Assembly (NCBI RefSeq): GCF_003323735.1
Contig: NZ_QOIM01000032.1
Coordinates: 62,001 to 126,000, forward strand
DNA from: Streptomyces reniochalinae
GTDB taxonomy: Bacteria; Actinomycetota; Actinomycetes; Streptomycetales; Streptomycetaceae
DNA: 64,000 bases
Direction: 5' to 3'
Shown: positions 6,212-14,352 of the stretch, one piece after another
Layout of the letters: every line of letters starts with the position of its first letter
How positions within the stretch are numbered: position 1 is the stretch's first letter
Program-made: the position numbers and the translations under genes
Notes under the pieces: generated by a model
Told to the model about the DNA's origin: nothing
Database searches by the model: none
The model's input: only the letters and a program-made list of their open reading frames with translations

Positions 6212-8166
6212 CCACCTCCTCCGGCTCCTCCAGTCACGTCACCGACGCACGCGGTCCGCTCCACACGGGCCCGGGCGACCAGCACATCTACTACGGGGAC
6301 ATCAGGGCCTCCGCGTCCTCCGACCGCAGCGGCCGGGATCCCCGTCAGGTCGCCGTCGAGGAACTCCGCGCTCTGCGTCGGCGGTTCGTCGATCCCGTGG
6401 GCAGCGACCGGGCCCGCGAGCTGCTGGAGGACAAGCGCGCCGTCATGCTCACGGCCGGACGCGGACACGGCGCCCGGACAGCCGCGAAGGTCTTCCTCTG
6501 TCAACTCCCGCAGGGCAGCCGCCGGTTCCGTGAACTGGTCGACCAGGCGGAGGAGGGCGACTCCGCCGGCCGCGCCCTGGACCGGGAACAGGTGGAGCGG
6601 GGAGCCGCCCTGCTGCTCGACCTGTCCACCGTCTCTTCGCGCCGCTACGAGACGTTCATGGCGGAGCTGCCCTGGTTCCTCAAGGTCGTGCGGGAGTGCG
6701 ACGCCTGGCTGGCCGTCGTGCTGCCGGCCTTGTGGCGGGCGGGGTTCGAGCACGTCTTCCGCGGACTCGTCGTGCGCCTCGAGCGCCCCGACCCGGCGGC
6801 CGTACTCCAAGCGCACCTGCGCGACGTCGGCATCCACGTCCGGCGGGCCGAGGTGGCCGTGCCCGAGCTGGAGCACGAGCTGACGACGGCCACCATGGCC
6901 CAGACTGCGGACCTGAGCGAGGACATCAGGGCCGCGCGGGAGAACGCCCCGCCAGGATCAGGCTTCGCCGCGTGGCTCAAGACCGCCCTCGCCGCACGCG
7001 CTCCTGGAGCACAGGACGTCGAAGCGCACCTGTCCGGGCTGGACAGCGGTGCGCAGCGTGCACTCCTGCTGACGACGGCGCTGCTGCACGGGGCACGGAC
7101 CGACACGGTCCACGAGGCCGCCGCCCGGCTCGCCCGGGCGGCGGAACTTCCCGAGGTGGCCACTCCCCTGCTGCACCACCGCACGCTGACCGCCCGGCTC
7201 GCCGAGATCAAGGCCGCAGCCCACCGAGGCCGCGTCCGCTTCACCGTGGCCGGTTACGACGCCGGCGTACGCCGCTGGTTCTGGGACAACTATCCGCAGC
7301 TGCGCGGACCACTGGCCGACTGGCTCCGCACCGCACCCGGATTCACGGCGCTGGAGCGCGCCGACCGGCTCGAACTGGTCACGCGCTTCGCGCACGAGCG
7401 CCTGCGCACCGGGCCCCCGGACGGCCTGGCGGCCCTGGCTGAGCGCTGGTCGGGGCCGTCCGCCTCGCCGGAGGAGCTGACGATGGCTGCCAGAGCACTG
7501 GGCGAGGGCGTGGTCCACGCGCGGTACGGCAGCCACTTCAGGCAACAGCTCTACAGGTGGGCCCAGGACACCGCGCTGCCGGGCCACCGCGCCCACGTCG
7601 TGATCGGCGTGTGCTCCGAGGTGCTCTCCCGGCGCTTCCCCGACCAGGCGATGATCCGGCTGCGCCACGTGAGCCGGCACAGGGAACAGGGCGTGCGGGT
7701 CACGGCCCGTGAGGCGCTGGCCCGCATCACGGACTCCGACGACCGCCTCTACCGCAGCCTGCTCAAGCGGCTCGCCCCGGGGGAGGAGCCCCGTGGACTC
7801 CGCGACCTTGGCATCTTCCTCCATGTCGCCGATCCGGCCCGGATGGCGGGCGACGCCACGGTGGGGGCGCTGCTGGCGGACCACTGGACGGCCGCGCTCG
7901 CCCACCTGCCACCGCGACGGTGGGAACAGCCTCTGCGAGCGTGGCTGGAGCGGGCCCATACCCGGCCCGTCGCCCGCAGGCCCGCGCTGCGGGCACTGGC
8001 CACGGCGTGTGCCAGGCAGCGGGCGGCGTTCGGAGCCGTCTACGCCGCCGCCTGTTCCTGGGCGGCGGGCGACCCCGCACGCCGTCGCACCGTGAACGCC
8101 CTCTGGGAGGCCGCCGGATCCGTGCCGCGCCCCCAACCTTCCCGTACGGCCGCGGCCGCCCGCTGA
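6208..8166 (+). CDS. Degenerate P-loop / helical-repeat protein, putative partner of the TIR effector
   Basis: 652 residues, translationally coupled to the TIR gene. Residues 10-29 carry VTDARGPLHTGPGDQHI, closely matching the tail of the TIR protein. Residues 45-150 look like a worn-down nucleotide-binding fold: AVMLTAGRGHGARTAA sits where a Walker A would be but lacks the GK(S/T), and ALLLDLS resembles a Walker B strand. The rest (about 270-640) is alpha-helical with HEAT/TPR-like periodicity (for example RLRHVSRHREQGVRVTAREA), typical of sensor regions of STAND-like proteins. No transmembrane segment. I infer a sensor or scaffold that recruits the TIR protein; the family is uncharacterised as far as I know. 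Confidence 0.7.
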   Translation: MTTSSGSSSHVTDARGPLHTGPGDQHIYYGDIRASASSDRSGRDPRQVAVEELRALRRRFVDPVGSDRARELLEDKRAVMLTAGRGHGARTAAKVFLCQLPQGSRRFRELVDQAEEGDSAGRALDREQVERGAALLLDLSTVSSRRYETFMAELPWFLKVVRECDAWLAVVLPALWRAGFEHVFRGLVVRLERPDPAAVLQAHLRDVGIHVRRAEVAVPELEHELTTATMAQTADLSEDIRAARENAPPGSGFAAWLKTALAARAPGAQDVEAHLSGLDSGAQRALLLTTALLHGARTDTVHEAAARLARAAELPEVATPLLHHRTLTARLAEIKAAAHRGRVRFTVAGYDAGVRRWFWDNYPQLRGPLADWLRTAPGFTALERADRLELVTRFAHERLRTGPPDGLAALAERWSGPSASPEELTMAARALGEGVVHARYGSHFRQQLYRWAQDTALPGHRAHVVIGVCSEVLSRRFPDQAMIRLRHVSRHREQGVRVTAREALARITDSDDRLYRSLLKRLAPGEEPRGLRDLGIFLHVADPARMAGDATVGALLADHWTAALAHLPPRRWEQPLRAWLERAHTRPVARRPALRALATACARQRAAFGAVYAAACSWAAGDPARRRTVNALWEAAGSVPRPQPSRTAAAAR

Positions 8167-8200
8167 GCGCCGTACGCACCGAGAGGAGTCAGGAGACCCC

Positions 8201-9532
8201 ATGAGTTCTGGCCACAAGACGGTGACCGGCTTCTGCACCGTCCTTCTCGGCCTGGTCCTGGTCATCGCCGGCCTCGCCCTGCGCTGGCCGGCCTGGGCCT
8301 GGGGCGCGGCAGCGGTCGCCTTCGTGACCGTCTGCCTGGCCATGCGGCGCTGGGCCGTCCCTCCCATCGATCCGCTCTCCCAGGAGTTCACGGCCGAGCC
8401 CGACCGGCCGACCGATCCGCCCGAGCGCAGAGAGGAGACCGTCGCGGACGTGGTGCTCCCGTCGGCGGCCCAGGACTACGACTTCCGGTTCTCCGCCACC
8501 ATCCGCTGGTGGCCCGAGGAGCAGCCCAAGAACAGCGCTCCGTTCAGCCCCGCGGGGGTGGCCGTCAGCGCGGTGCTGGACAGAGCGCGCGAGGTGACCG
8601 AGCAGTGGCAGCCGCACCGCGGCTCGGTGGCCCAGCACCGGCTCAGCGGCGAGCTCGCTGTCATGCGGGCCGACCCCGAGGGACGGGTGCTCGCCATGGC
8701 GGAGAACGTGACGCTCACCCTGTCGGAGGCGGACGCCGTGCGGCTGCGCAAGCTGGCCACGGTGCGCAAGGACGAGACGCTGTGGGCGCACGAGCGCCGG
8801 TACGAGCGGGACCGCCGCGAGTACCTGGGCAACGACGTGCTCCACGACACCGGCAGCGCCGTGGTGTGGTGGCTCGCCAAGAACGACGACCAGATCCGCA
8901 AGACCGTCGACGATCTCGGCGTGCTCGCCCAGCTGACCTCGGCCGCGAACAACCAGGAGGTCCCTGAGCGCTACGCGCATCTGGTGCCGCACCCCACCGG
9001 CGTCCCGGAGGGGGCCGCGCCGACTGCGAACGGCTACCTGAACGGGCACCGCGACGGCGGCCCGGCCGGGCAGGTCGACGGGTACGGGCACGGATACGCC
9101 GGCGCGCACGGCCACGGGAACTTCCCGGGGAGCGCGCCAGGCGATGCTCCCCCGTTCGGCGCGCCGTTCGAGACGGACGCGGACGCGGCGCCCTCACCGG
9201 TGGAGGTCTTCACCGACCTGCTGGCGGCGATGGAGGTCCCGGCCGGCGACCCGGACGCGGGAGTACTGGCCAGAGCGCTGCACGAGGGCGCCCTCAAGAT
9301 CGCGCGGGAAGGGGCCAGCGAGGCCATCAGGCAACGCTTCGACCCCGCGGCACCGGAGCCGGCCTCACCGGGCACGCCAGACGCGTCGGCCCCACCGGAC
9401 ACGCCCAGCGCGCCAGGCCCGTCGGCCATGCCGGACACGTCCAGCATGCCCAGCACACCAGACGCGTCGGCCCCACCGGACACGTCCGGCACATCGAGTG
9501 CTCCAGGCCCGGTGGACGCGCCCGAGGTCTGA
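8201..9532 (+). CDS. Two-helix membrane protein with SPFH-like domain and repeat-rich tail
   Basis: 443 residues; ATG 8201 with AGGAG at 8191. Two hydrophobic helices (about 7-27 and 30-48) are separated by only RWP, making a hairpin anchor. Residues 80-255 hold beta-rich then charged helical sequence (DYDFRFSATIRWW, ENVTLTLSEADAVRLRKLA, ETLWAHERRYERDRREYLG), resembling SPFH/band-7-like domains; that resemblance is tentative. A Gly/His-rich linker follows, and the last 60 residues repeat PDASAPPDTS-type units. It is the last gene of the operon, 34 bp after the helical-repeat gene, and would place the system at the membrane. Function not known. Confidence 0.75.
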   Translation: MSSGHKTVTGFCTVLLGLVLVIAGLALRWPAWAWGAAAVAFVTVCLAMRRWAVPPIDPLSQEFTAEPDRPTDPPERREETVADVVLPSAAQDYDFRFSATIRWWPEEQPKNSAPFSPAGVAVSAVLDRAREVTEQWQPHRGSVAQHRLSGELAVMRADPEGRVLAMAENVTLTLSEADAVRLRKLATVRKDETLWAHERRYERDRREYLGNDVLHDTGSAVVWWLAKNDDQIRKTVDDLGVLAQLTSAANNQEVPERYAHLVPHPTGVPEGAAPTANGYLNGHRDGGPAGQVDGYGHGYAGAHGHGNFPGSAPGDAPPFGAPFETDADAAPSPVEVFTDLLAAMEVPAGDPDAGVLARALHEGALKIAREGASEAIRQRFDPAAPEPASPGTPDASAPPDTPSAPGPSAMPDTSSMPSTPDASAPPDTSGTSSAPGPVDAPEV

Positions 9533-9533
9533 G

Positions 9534-9658
9534 GGCGGAGGCGTGGGCCAAAGCCCTGCCATCGCCTTGGGCCGCTCGGCCACACCGGTCCCGGAGAGGG
9601 ACCGGCGACGGGATGCGAACCCGCGAAGAGATCACTCACATGGGAAGTAGCCCCCGCC
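9534..9658 (-). ncRNA. Candidate circularly permuted type-II tRNA-like RNA
   Basis: Read on the minus strand, a type-II variable-arm-like hairpin (9628-9637), a T-arm (stem 9608-9612/9620-9624, loop TTCGCAT) and the 3' acceptor strand (9601-9607) come first. A pentaloop (9593-9597) follows, then the 5' acceptor strand (9583-9589), T8-G9 and a Ser/Leu-like D-arm (9564-9580, loop GAGCGGCCCAA). The acceptor strands pair over 7 bp plus 3 more. The ends pair as an anticodon-like stem (9559-9562 with 9640-9643) and an outer 9-bp helix (9534-9542 with 9650-9658). Three pairs are A-C on the plus strand but G-U on the minus strand, pointing to a minus-strand RNA. Against: loop position 58 is C, not A, and no U33 or anticodon is clear. 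Confidence 0.4.
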
Positions 9659-9750
9659 TGCGCACCGGGCGCGTCCACGGTCAGCGTAGGGGCCGCGGCC
9701 CGAACCGGGCGAGGCGATTACCATCCGCGGAACGCACCAGATCGCGCGCC

Positions 9751-9795
9751 CCGCACGCGCACAGTCCGCACGCGCACAGTCCGCACGCCGACAGT
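9751..9795. repeat. Three tandem 15-bp repeats
   Basis: CCGCACGCGCACAGT occurs twice exactly (9751-9765, 9766-9780) and a third time with two changes (9781-9795). It lies in the 542-bp non-coding region between the TIR operon and metK. The rest of that region holds the tRNA-like element, two hairpins and otherwise nothing recognisable. Confidence 0.8.
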
Positions 9796-9855
9796 TCACC
9801 CACCCACAGCCCGCGCTCCCGTGCGAAAGCCCTCGCACGCGGGCATGCGCCCAGG

Positions 9856-9899
9856 CCGGAGGCCCGGCACCCCGCCAGCATGGGGTGCCGGGCCTCCGG
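9856..9899. terminator. 18-bp perfect hairpin between convergent units
   Basis: Arms 9856-9873 and 9882-9899 are exact complements with an 8-base loop. It separates the plus-strand TIR operon from minus-strand metK and could stop transcription from either side. No T-tract. Confidence 0.75.
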
Positions 9900-10013
9900 T
9901 GTGGGCTCGGCGTGGAGACGGTCGGCGCGGGGGCGAAGCCCGGGACGGACCGCCGTCCCGGCCGGCTGCCGTCCCGGCGGGATCGCCGGGGACGGGAGCC
10001 GGGGCGGGACGAG

Positions 10014-10035
10014 GGGACGGGCCGAAGCCCGTCCC
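10014..10035 (-). terminator. metK terminator hairpin with UUCG tetraloop
   Basis: On the minus strand GGGACGGGC-TTCG-GCCCGTCCC: a 9-bp stem closed by C-G around a UUCG loop, an especially stable tetraloop. It starts 40 bases after the metK stop. The tetraloop exists only in the minus-strand orientation, which fits a metK terminator. Confidence 0.75.
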
Positions 10036-10074
10036 GGCCCGGCACGGGCAGGCCCCGCACCGCGCGGCCGGGAA

Positions 10075-11283
10075 CTAGATCCCGGCCGCCTTGCGGAGGG
10101 CCTCCACGCGGTCGGTGCGCTCCCAGGTGAAGTCGGGGAGCGCACGGCCGAAGTGACCGTAGGCGGCCGTCTGCGCGTAGATGGGTCGCAGCAGGTCGAG
10201 GTCGCGGATGATCGCGGCCGGGCGGAGGTCGAAGACGTCCGAGATGGCCTGCTCGATCTTCTCGGTGTCGACGGTCGCCGTGCCGAAGGTCTCCACGAAG
10301 AGACCGACCGGCTCGGCCTTGCCGATGGCGTAGGCGACCTGGACCTCGCAGCGGGAGGCGAGCCCCGCTGCCACCACGTTCTTGGCGACCCAGCGCATGG
10401 CGTAGGCGGCGGAGCGGTCCACCTTGGACGGGTCCTTGCCGGAGAAGGCGCCGCCACCGTGCCGGGCCATGCCGCCGTAGGTGTCGATGATGATCTTGCG
10501 TCCGGTCAGCCCGGCGTCACCCATGGGGCCGCCGATCTCGAACCGCCCTGTCGGGTTGACCAGCAGGCGGTAGCCCTCGGTGTCGAGCTTGATGCCCTCG
10601 TCGACGAGGGCCTTCAGCTCGGGCTCCACGACGAACTCGCGGATGTCGGGTGCCAGCAGCGAGTCCAGGTCGATGTCGGCAGCGTGCTGGGAGGAGACCA
10701 CCACGGTGTCCAGGCGCACGGCCTTGTCGCCGTTGTACTCGATGGTGACCTGGGTCTTGCCGTCGGGGCGCAGGTACGGGATCGTCCCGTTCTTCCGGAC
10801 GGTCGAGAGCCGCTCGGAGAGCCGGTGCGCCAGGGTGATGGGCAGCGGCATGAACTCGGCGGTCTCGTCGCAGGCGTAGCCGAACATCAGGCCCTGGTCG
10901 CCCGCGCCCTGCTCGTCGAGCTCGTCCTCATCCCCCTCGACGCGGCGCTCGTAGGCGCTGTCGACGCCCTGCGCGATGTCGGGCGACTGGGCGCCGATGG
11001 ACTCGGAGACGCCGCAGGAGGCGCCGTCGAAGCCCTTCTTCGACGAGTCGTAACCGATCTCGAGGATCTTGTTGCGCACGAGGGTGGAAATCGGCGCGTA
11101 GGCCTTGGTCGTCACTTCACCGGCCACGTGGACGAGACCGGTGGTGATCAGCGTCTCGACGGCGACCCGGGAGTGCGGGTCCTCCTTGAGGAGTGCGTCG
11201 AGGATCGTGTCGCTGACCTGGTCAGCGATCTTGTCAGGGTGACCCTCGGTCACGGATTCCGAGGTGAACAAGCGGCGCGACAC
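10075..11283 (-). CDS. metK: S-adenosylmethionine synthetase
   Basis: Makes S-adenosylmethionine from ATP and methionine in the cytoplasm. 402 residues, normal for the family. Begins [25 protein letters not shown] with the ATP-binding GHPDK, and contains the [16 protein letters not shown] loop and the phosphate-binding [16 protein letters not shown] motif. GTG 11283 is chosen because the conserved N-terminus begins there and AGGGAG precedes it by a few bases; the frame stays open about 170 bp further upstream but that part does not resemble the family. A UUCG hairpin follows the gene. Divided from the accessory operon by the non-coding region at 9533-10074. Confidence 0.97.
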   Translation of the reverse strand: MSRRLFTSESVTEGHPDKIADQVSDTILDALLKEDPHSRVAVETLITTGLVHVAGEVTTKAYAPISTLVRNKILEIGYDSSKKGFDGASCGVSESIGAQSPDIAQGVDSAYERRVEGDEDELDEQGAGDQGLMFGYACDETAEFMPLPITLAHRLSERLSTVRKNGTIPYLRPDGKTQVTIEYNGDKAVRLDTVVVSSQHAADIDLDSLLAPDIREFVVEPELKALVDEGIKLDTEGYRLLVNPTGRFEIGGPMGDAGLTGRKIIIDTYGGMARHGGGAFSGKDPSKVDRSAAYAMRWVAKNVVAAGLASRCEVQVAYAIGKAEPVGLFVETFGTATVDTEKIEQAISDVFDLRPAAIIRDLDLLRPIYAQTAAYGHFGRALPDFTWERTDRVEALRKAAGI

Positions 11284-11470
11284 ATCGCTCCCTGGGGTTG
11301 CAGCGGCTGCTGGCTGAGCATGGGGCGGACCGGTCGGGGGCTGCGCCCAAGCACGGTCCGCGGCCAGTTTATCCATCTCCGCCGGTATCCAATCACGGAC
11401 TCTCGAACTACGAGACGACCGTGACCTGCTCGATTCGAATGCGCTCGCCACCGCAACCGGGTGGAAGATG

Positions 11471-11482
11471 CTGACATGTCAG
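11471..11482. promoter_or_regulatory. 12-bp palindrome upstream of metK
   Basis: CTGACATGTCAG is a perfect palindrome in the 361-bp gap between coaBC and metK. On the minus strand it lies about 190 bp upstream of the metK start, so it could be a regulator site for metK. The rest of this gap shows no ORF, riboswitch or terminator that I can recognise. Confidence 0.3.
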
Positions 11483-11644
11483 GGCGTGTCGGTCAGCCGC
11501 CACCAGGGTCAAGAGCGCCCTTCCGGCCCCGTTCGACGGCGTTCGACGACTTCCGGCCCACTCGGGCGGGGGCCGGATCAGGCCCGCTCCGGGCCCGGAA
11601 GCTCCGGTTCCGCGTGGTTCGCCCGCGCCTCGGGGCTCAGCCGC

Positions 11645-12916
11645 TCACCCCTGGCCGGGGAAGCGCTGCGCGATCAGGTCCCACACGGTCTCGGCGAGGG
11701 CCTCCTTCGGCCCGTGGGGAACGGCGGTCTCGCTGCCGTCGGCGCCCAGCACGACGGCTTCGTTCTCCTCGGCACCGAACGTCTTCGACTCCCCCACCTC
11801 GTTGACGACCAGCAGGTCGCAGCCCTTGGCGGCGAGCTTGGCGCGGCCGTGCGCCAGCACGTCGTCGGTCTCGGCGGCGAAGCCGGCCACCACCTGTCCG
11901 GCACGCGGGCGGTCCGCCGACAGTCCTGCGAGGATGTCCGGGTTGCGGACCAGCGCCAGCGGCTCGGGGTCCTGGCCGTCCTTCTTCTTGATCTTCCCGC
12001 CGGCGTAGGAGGCAGGACGGAAGTCAGCGACGGCGGCGGCCATCACCACCGCGTCCGCGTCGGCCGCCGCCTCGGTCACCGCCTCGTGCAGTTCCCGCGC
12101 GCTGCCGACGTGGACGAGGTCCACACCCGCGGGCTTGGGCAGTGCGCTGTTGGCGGAGACGAGCGTCACCCGCGCACCCCGCGCGGCGGCCGTACGGGCG
12201 AGGGCGTAGCCCTGCTTGCCGCTGGAGCGGTTGCCGAGGAAGCGCACCGGGTCGAGGGGCTCGCGGGTGCCGCCCGCGCTGACGACGACGTGGCGCCCCG
12301 CGAGGTCGGGGCCGGCGCCCGCCACGCCCCGGGCGAGCACCCGGCGGCAGACGTCGAAGAGCGCATCCGGGTCGGGCAGCCGTCCCTTGCCGGTGTCCTT
12401 GCCGGTCAGCCGGCCGACGGCGGGCTCGATGACCACGGCGCCGCGGCGGCGCAGCGTGGCGACGTTCTCCTGGGTGGCGGGGTGCTCCCACATCTCCGTG
12501 TGCATCGCGGGGGCGAAGACAACGGGACATCGCGCGGTCAGCAGGGTGTTGGTGAGCAGGTCGTCGGCGAGTCCGTGGGCGGCCTTGGCGAGCAGGTCGG
12601 CGGTGGCGGGCGCGACGACGACCAGGTCGGCCTGGTGGCCGATGCGCACGTGCGGCACCTCGTGGACGGACTCCCACACCTCGGTGGCGACGGGGTTGCC
12701 GGTCAGCGCCGACCAGGTGGCGGCCCCGACGAAGTGGAGCGCGGCCTGAGTGGGGACGGCGCGCACCTCGTGGCCGCTCTCGGTGAAGCGCCGGGCCAGC
12801 TCGCACGCCTTGTAGGCGGCGATGCCTCCGCTGACGCCGAGTACGACCTTCGGCCCGGCCTGCCGCCCGCCACCCGCACCGGGTGCCTCGGCTGCCTCGT
12901 CCCGCTCCTGCGTCAC
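11645..12916 (-). CDS. coaBC: Bifunctional phosphopantothenoylcysteine decarboxylase / phosphopantothenate-cysteine ligase
   Basis: Two consecutive coenzyme A steps: ligation of cysteine to phosphopantothenate (CoaB) and flavin-dependent decarboxylation (CoaC). 423 residues. The N-terminal CoaC half has GVSGGIAAYKACELARR, the active-site VRIGHQADLVVVAPATA histidine region and PAMHTEMW. The C-terminal CoaB half has VVSAGGTREPLDPVR, NRSSGKQG, AAVADFRP and KIKKKDG. About 20 extra polar residues precede the conserved core. GTG 12916 has GGGGAG upstream. Sits between rpoZ and metK as in other streptomycetes. Confidence 0.96.
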   Translation of the reverse strand: MTQERDEAAEAPGAGGGRQAGPKVVLGVSGGIAAYKACELARRFTESGHEVRAVPTQAALHFVGAATWSALTGNPVATEVWESVHEVPHVRIGHQADLVVVAPATADLLAKAAHGLADDLLTNTLLTARCPVVFAPAMHTEMWEHPATQENVATLRRRGAVVIEPAVGRLTGKDTGKGRLPDPDALFDVCRRVLARGVAGAGPDLAGRHVVVSAGGTREPLDPVRFLGNRSSGKQGYALARTAAARGARVTLVSANSALPKPAGVDLVHVGSARELHEAVTEAAADADAVVMAAAVADFRPASYAGGKIKKKDGQDPEPLALVRNPDILAGLSADRPRAGQVVAGFAAETDDVLAHGRAKLAAKGCDLLVVNEVGESKTFGAEENEAVVLGADGSETAVPHGPKEALAETVWDLIAQRFPGQG

Positions 12917-12954
12917 TCGTCTCTCCCCACGCGCGTCCTGGTGCCCCTATGACA

Positions 12955-12993
12955 CACCAGGGGCCCGGCAGCCGCGCTGCCGGGCCCCTGGTG
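12955..12993 (-). terminator. rpoZ terminator
   Basis: A 17-bp perfect hairpin (12955-12971 with 12977-12993, loop CCGCG) begins 18 bases after the rpoZ stop on the minus strand. It separates rpoZ from coaBC, so coaBC probably has its own promoter or depends on read-through. Confidence 0.8.
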
Positions 12994-13010
12994 GAAGTGC
13001 TACCGACCGG

Positions 13011-13289
13011 TCACTGACCGACCGGCGGAGCCTCGACGGCCTCGGAGGTGAGGAGGCCGGCGTTGATCTCGCGGAGCGCGATGGAGAGCGGCTTCTCGTG
13101 CACGTGGGTGTCCACCAGGGGGCCCACGTACTCAAGGAGGCCCTCACCGAGCTGTGAGTAGTACGCGTTGATCTGGCGCGCGCGCTTGGCGGCGTAGATC
13201 ACGAGGCTGTACTTGGAGTCGGTGGCCTCGAGCAGCTCATCAATCGGCGGGTTGATGATGCCCTCGGGCGTGGTGATGGAAGAGGACAC
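13011..13289 (-). CDS. rpoZ: RNA polymerase omega subunit
   Basis: Small subunit that stabilises the beta' subunit of RNA polymerase. 92 residues, with the omega signature [18 protein letters not shown] followed by the actinobacterial C-terminal part [17 protein letters not shown] 13289 ([15 protein letters not shown]) is chosen from the strongly conserved streptomycete N-terminus; GGAAGG lies seven bases upstream. Lies 105 bp after gmk and is followed by a strong hairpin. Confidence 0.97.
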   Translation of the reverse strand: MSSSITTPEGIINPPIDELLEATDSKYSLVIYAAKRARQINAYYSQLGEGLLEYVGPLVDTHVHEKPLSIALREINAGLLTSEAVEAPPVGQ

Positions 13290-13394
13290 TCTCTGCCTTC
13301 CGAAGGGTGAATGAAGAGGGGATCGATCGCCGTGCGAGCAGCGGCGCGGCACGCGTCCGCACGCTGCGTGGCAGGCACAGCCGGGGCTGCGGGG

Positions 13395-13991
13395 TCAATC
13401 GATACGCATCAAGGCTAGCAGCTCGGCACTGACCTGCTCGACGGAGGTGTTGACCAGGGTCAGGTCGAACTCGGCTTCGGCGGCCAGCTCGGTACGGGCA
13501 GCGGCCAACCTGCGCTCGATGACCTCGGGCGCCTCGGTACCCCGGCCGGTCAGTCGCCTGACCAGCTCGTCCCAGCTGGGCGGTGCGAGGAAGACCAGCT
13601 GCGCCTCGGGCATGGACTGCTTGACGAGCCGCGCCCCTTGCAGGTCGATCTCCAGCAGGACGGGCTCTCCCCGCTCCAGGTGCTCCAGCACCGCCTGCCT
13701 GGGGGTGCCGTAGCGGTTTCCCGCGAACGCGGCCCACTCGAGCAGCTCACCGTTGGCGACGAGCTTGTCGAACTCCTCGTCGTCGACGAAGAAGTACTGC
13801 ACGCCGTGCCGCTCACCGGGCCGCGGCTTGCGGGTGGTGGCGGACACGGAGAGCCAGACTCCGGGGTGGGCCTTGCGCATGTGGGCGACGACCGTGCTCT
13901 TGCCGACCCCGGAGGGACCGGAGAGCACGGTCAGCCGCGACGTGCTGACCGGGGGTACCGGGGTCTCCCCCCGGGGAACTGCGGAACTCAT
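13395..13991 (-). CDS. gmk: Guanylate kinase
   Basis: Phosphorylates GMP to GDP. 198 residues. P-loop [19 protein letters not shown]-binding [13 protein letters not shown] and the [13 protein letters not shown] lid region are all present; ends with [16 protein letters not shown], typical of the family. A short 20-residue lead precedes the core. ATG 13991 is chosen because homologues start here; the ribosome-binding site is weak. Located 37 bp after mihF, so likely co-transcribed with it. Confidence 0.97.
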   Translation of the reverse strand: MSSAVPRGETPVPPVSTSRLTVLSGPSGVGKSTVVAHMRKAHPGVWLSVSATTRKPRPGERHGVQYFFVDDEEFDKLVANGELLEWAAFAGNRYGTPRQAVLEHLERGEPVLLEIDLQGARLVKQSMPEAQLVFLAPPSWDELVRRLTGRGTEAPEVIERRLAAARTELAAEAEFDLTLVNTSVEQVSAELLALMRID

Positions 13992-14028
13992 GCAGTGATT
14001 ATCCCGGTTAACGGGAGTGCCTGAGACC

Positions 14029-14352
14029 TCAGGCGGCCTTCCCGCCGAACTCCTTCTCCAGGGCGGCGATCTGGTTGGACCCGAGGCCGCGGACACGGCG
14101 GCTCTCGGAGATCCCCAGGCGCTCCATGATCTGCTTGGCGCGGACCTTGCCGACGCCGGGGAGGGACTCCAGGAGAGCGGAGACCTTCATCTTGCCGATC
14201 ACATCGTTTTTCTGGCCCTGCTGGATGACCTCGTGCAGGGACGCACCGGAATGCTTGAGCCGGTTCTTGACCTCGGCGCGCTCCCGGCGAGCCGCGGCGG
14301 CCTTTTCGAGCGCGGCTGCGCGCTGTTCAGGGGTAAGGGGCGGAAGAGCCAC
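14029..14352 (-). CDS. mihF: Streptomyces integration host factor (sIHF)
   Basis: Actinobacterial nucleoid-associated protein that binds DNA without sequence specificity and affects supercoiling, sporulation and antibiotic production in S. coelicolor. 107 residues, begins [20 protein letters not shown] and carries the helix-two-turn-helix [20 protein letters not shown] that grips DNA. Length and sequence match S. coelicolor sIHF closely. GTG 14352. About 250 bp of non-coding DNA upstream holds the pyrF terminator and presumably its promoter. Confidence 0.96.
   Translation of the reverse strand: MALPPLTPEQRAAALEKAAAARRERAEVKNRLKHSGASLHEVIQQGQKNDVIGKMKVSALLESLPGVGKVRAKQIMERLGISESRRVRGLGSNQIAALEKEFGGKAA

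Noticed and set aside
9534..9658. Ordinary tRNA-Ser/Leu gene in this place
   Set aside because: The D-arm and T-arm look genuine but are in reversed order, and neither flank supplies the missing half, so a normal tRNA cannot be drawn on either strand.
9613..11424. 603-codon plus-strand open frame opposite metK
   Set aside because: It is the antisense shadow of metK in GC-rich DNA: no recognisable domain, no ribosome-binding site, and metK on the other strand is unmistakable.
11284..11644. SAM riboswitch upstream of metK
   Set aside because: No S-box or SAM-II signature is visible in the leader on the minus strand.
13395..14096. Longer guanylate kinase starting at 14096
   Set aside because: The extension overlaps mihF and encodes its antiframe residues; homologues begin at the ATG at 13991.
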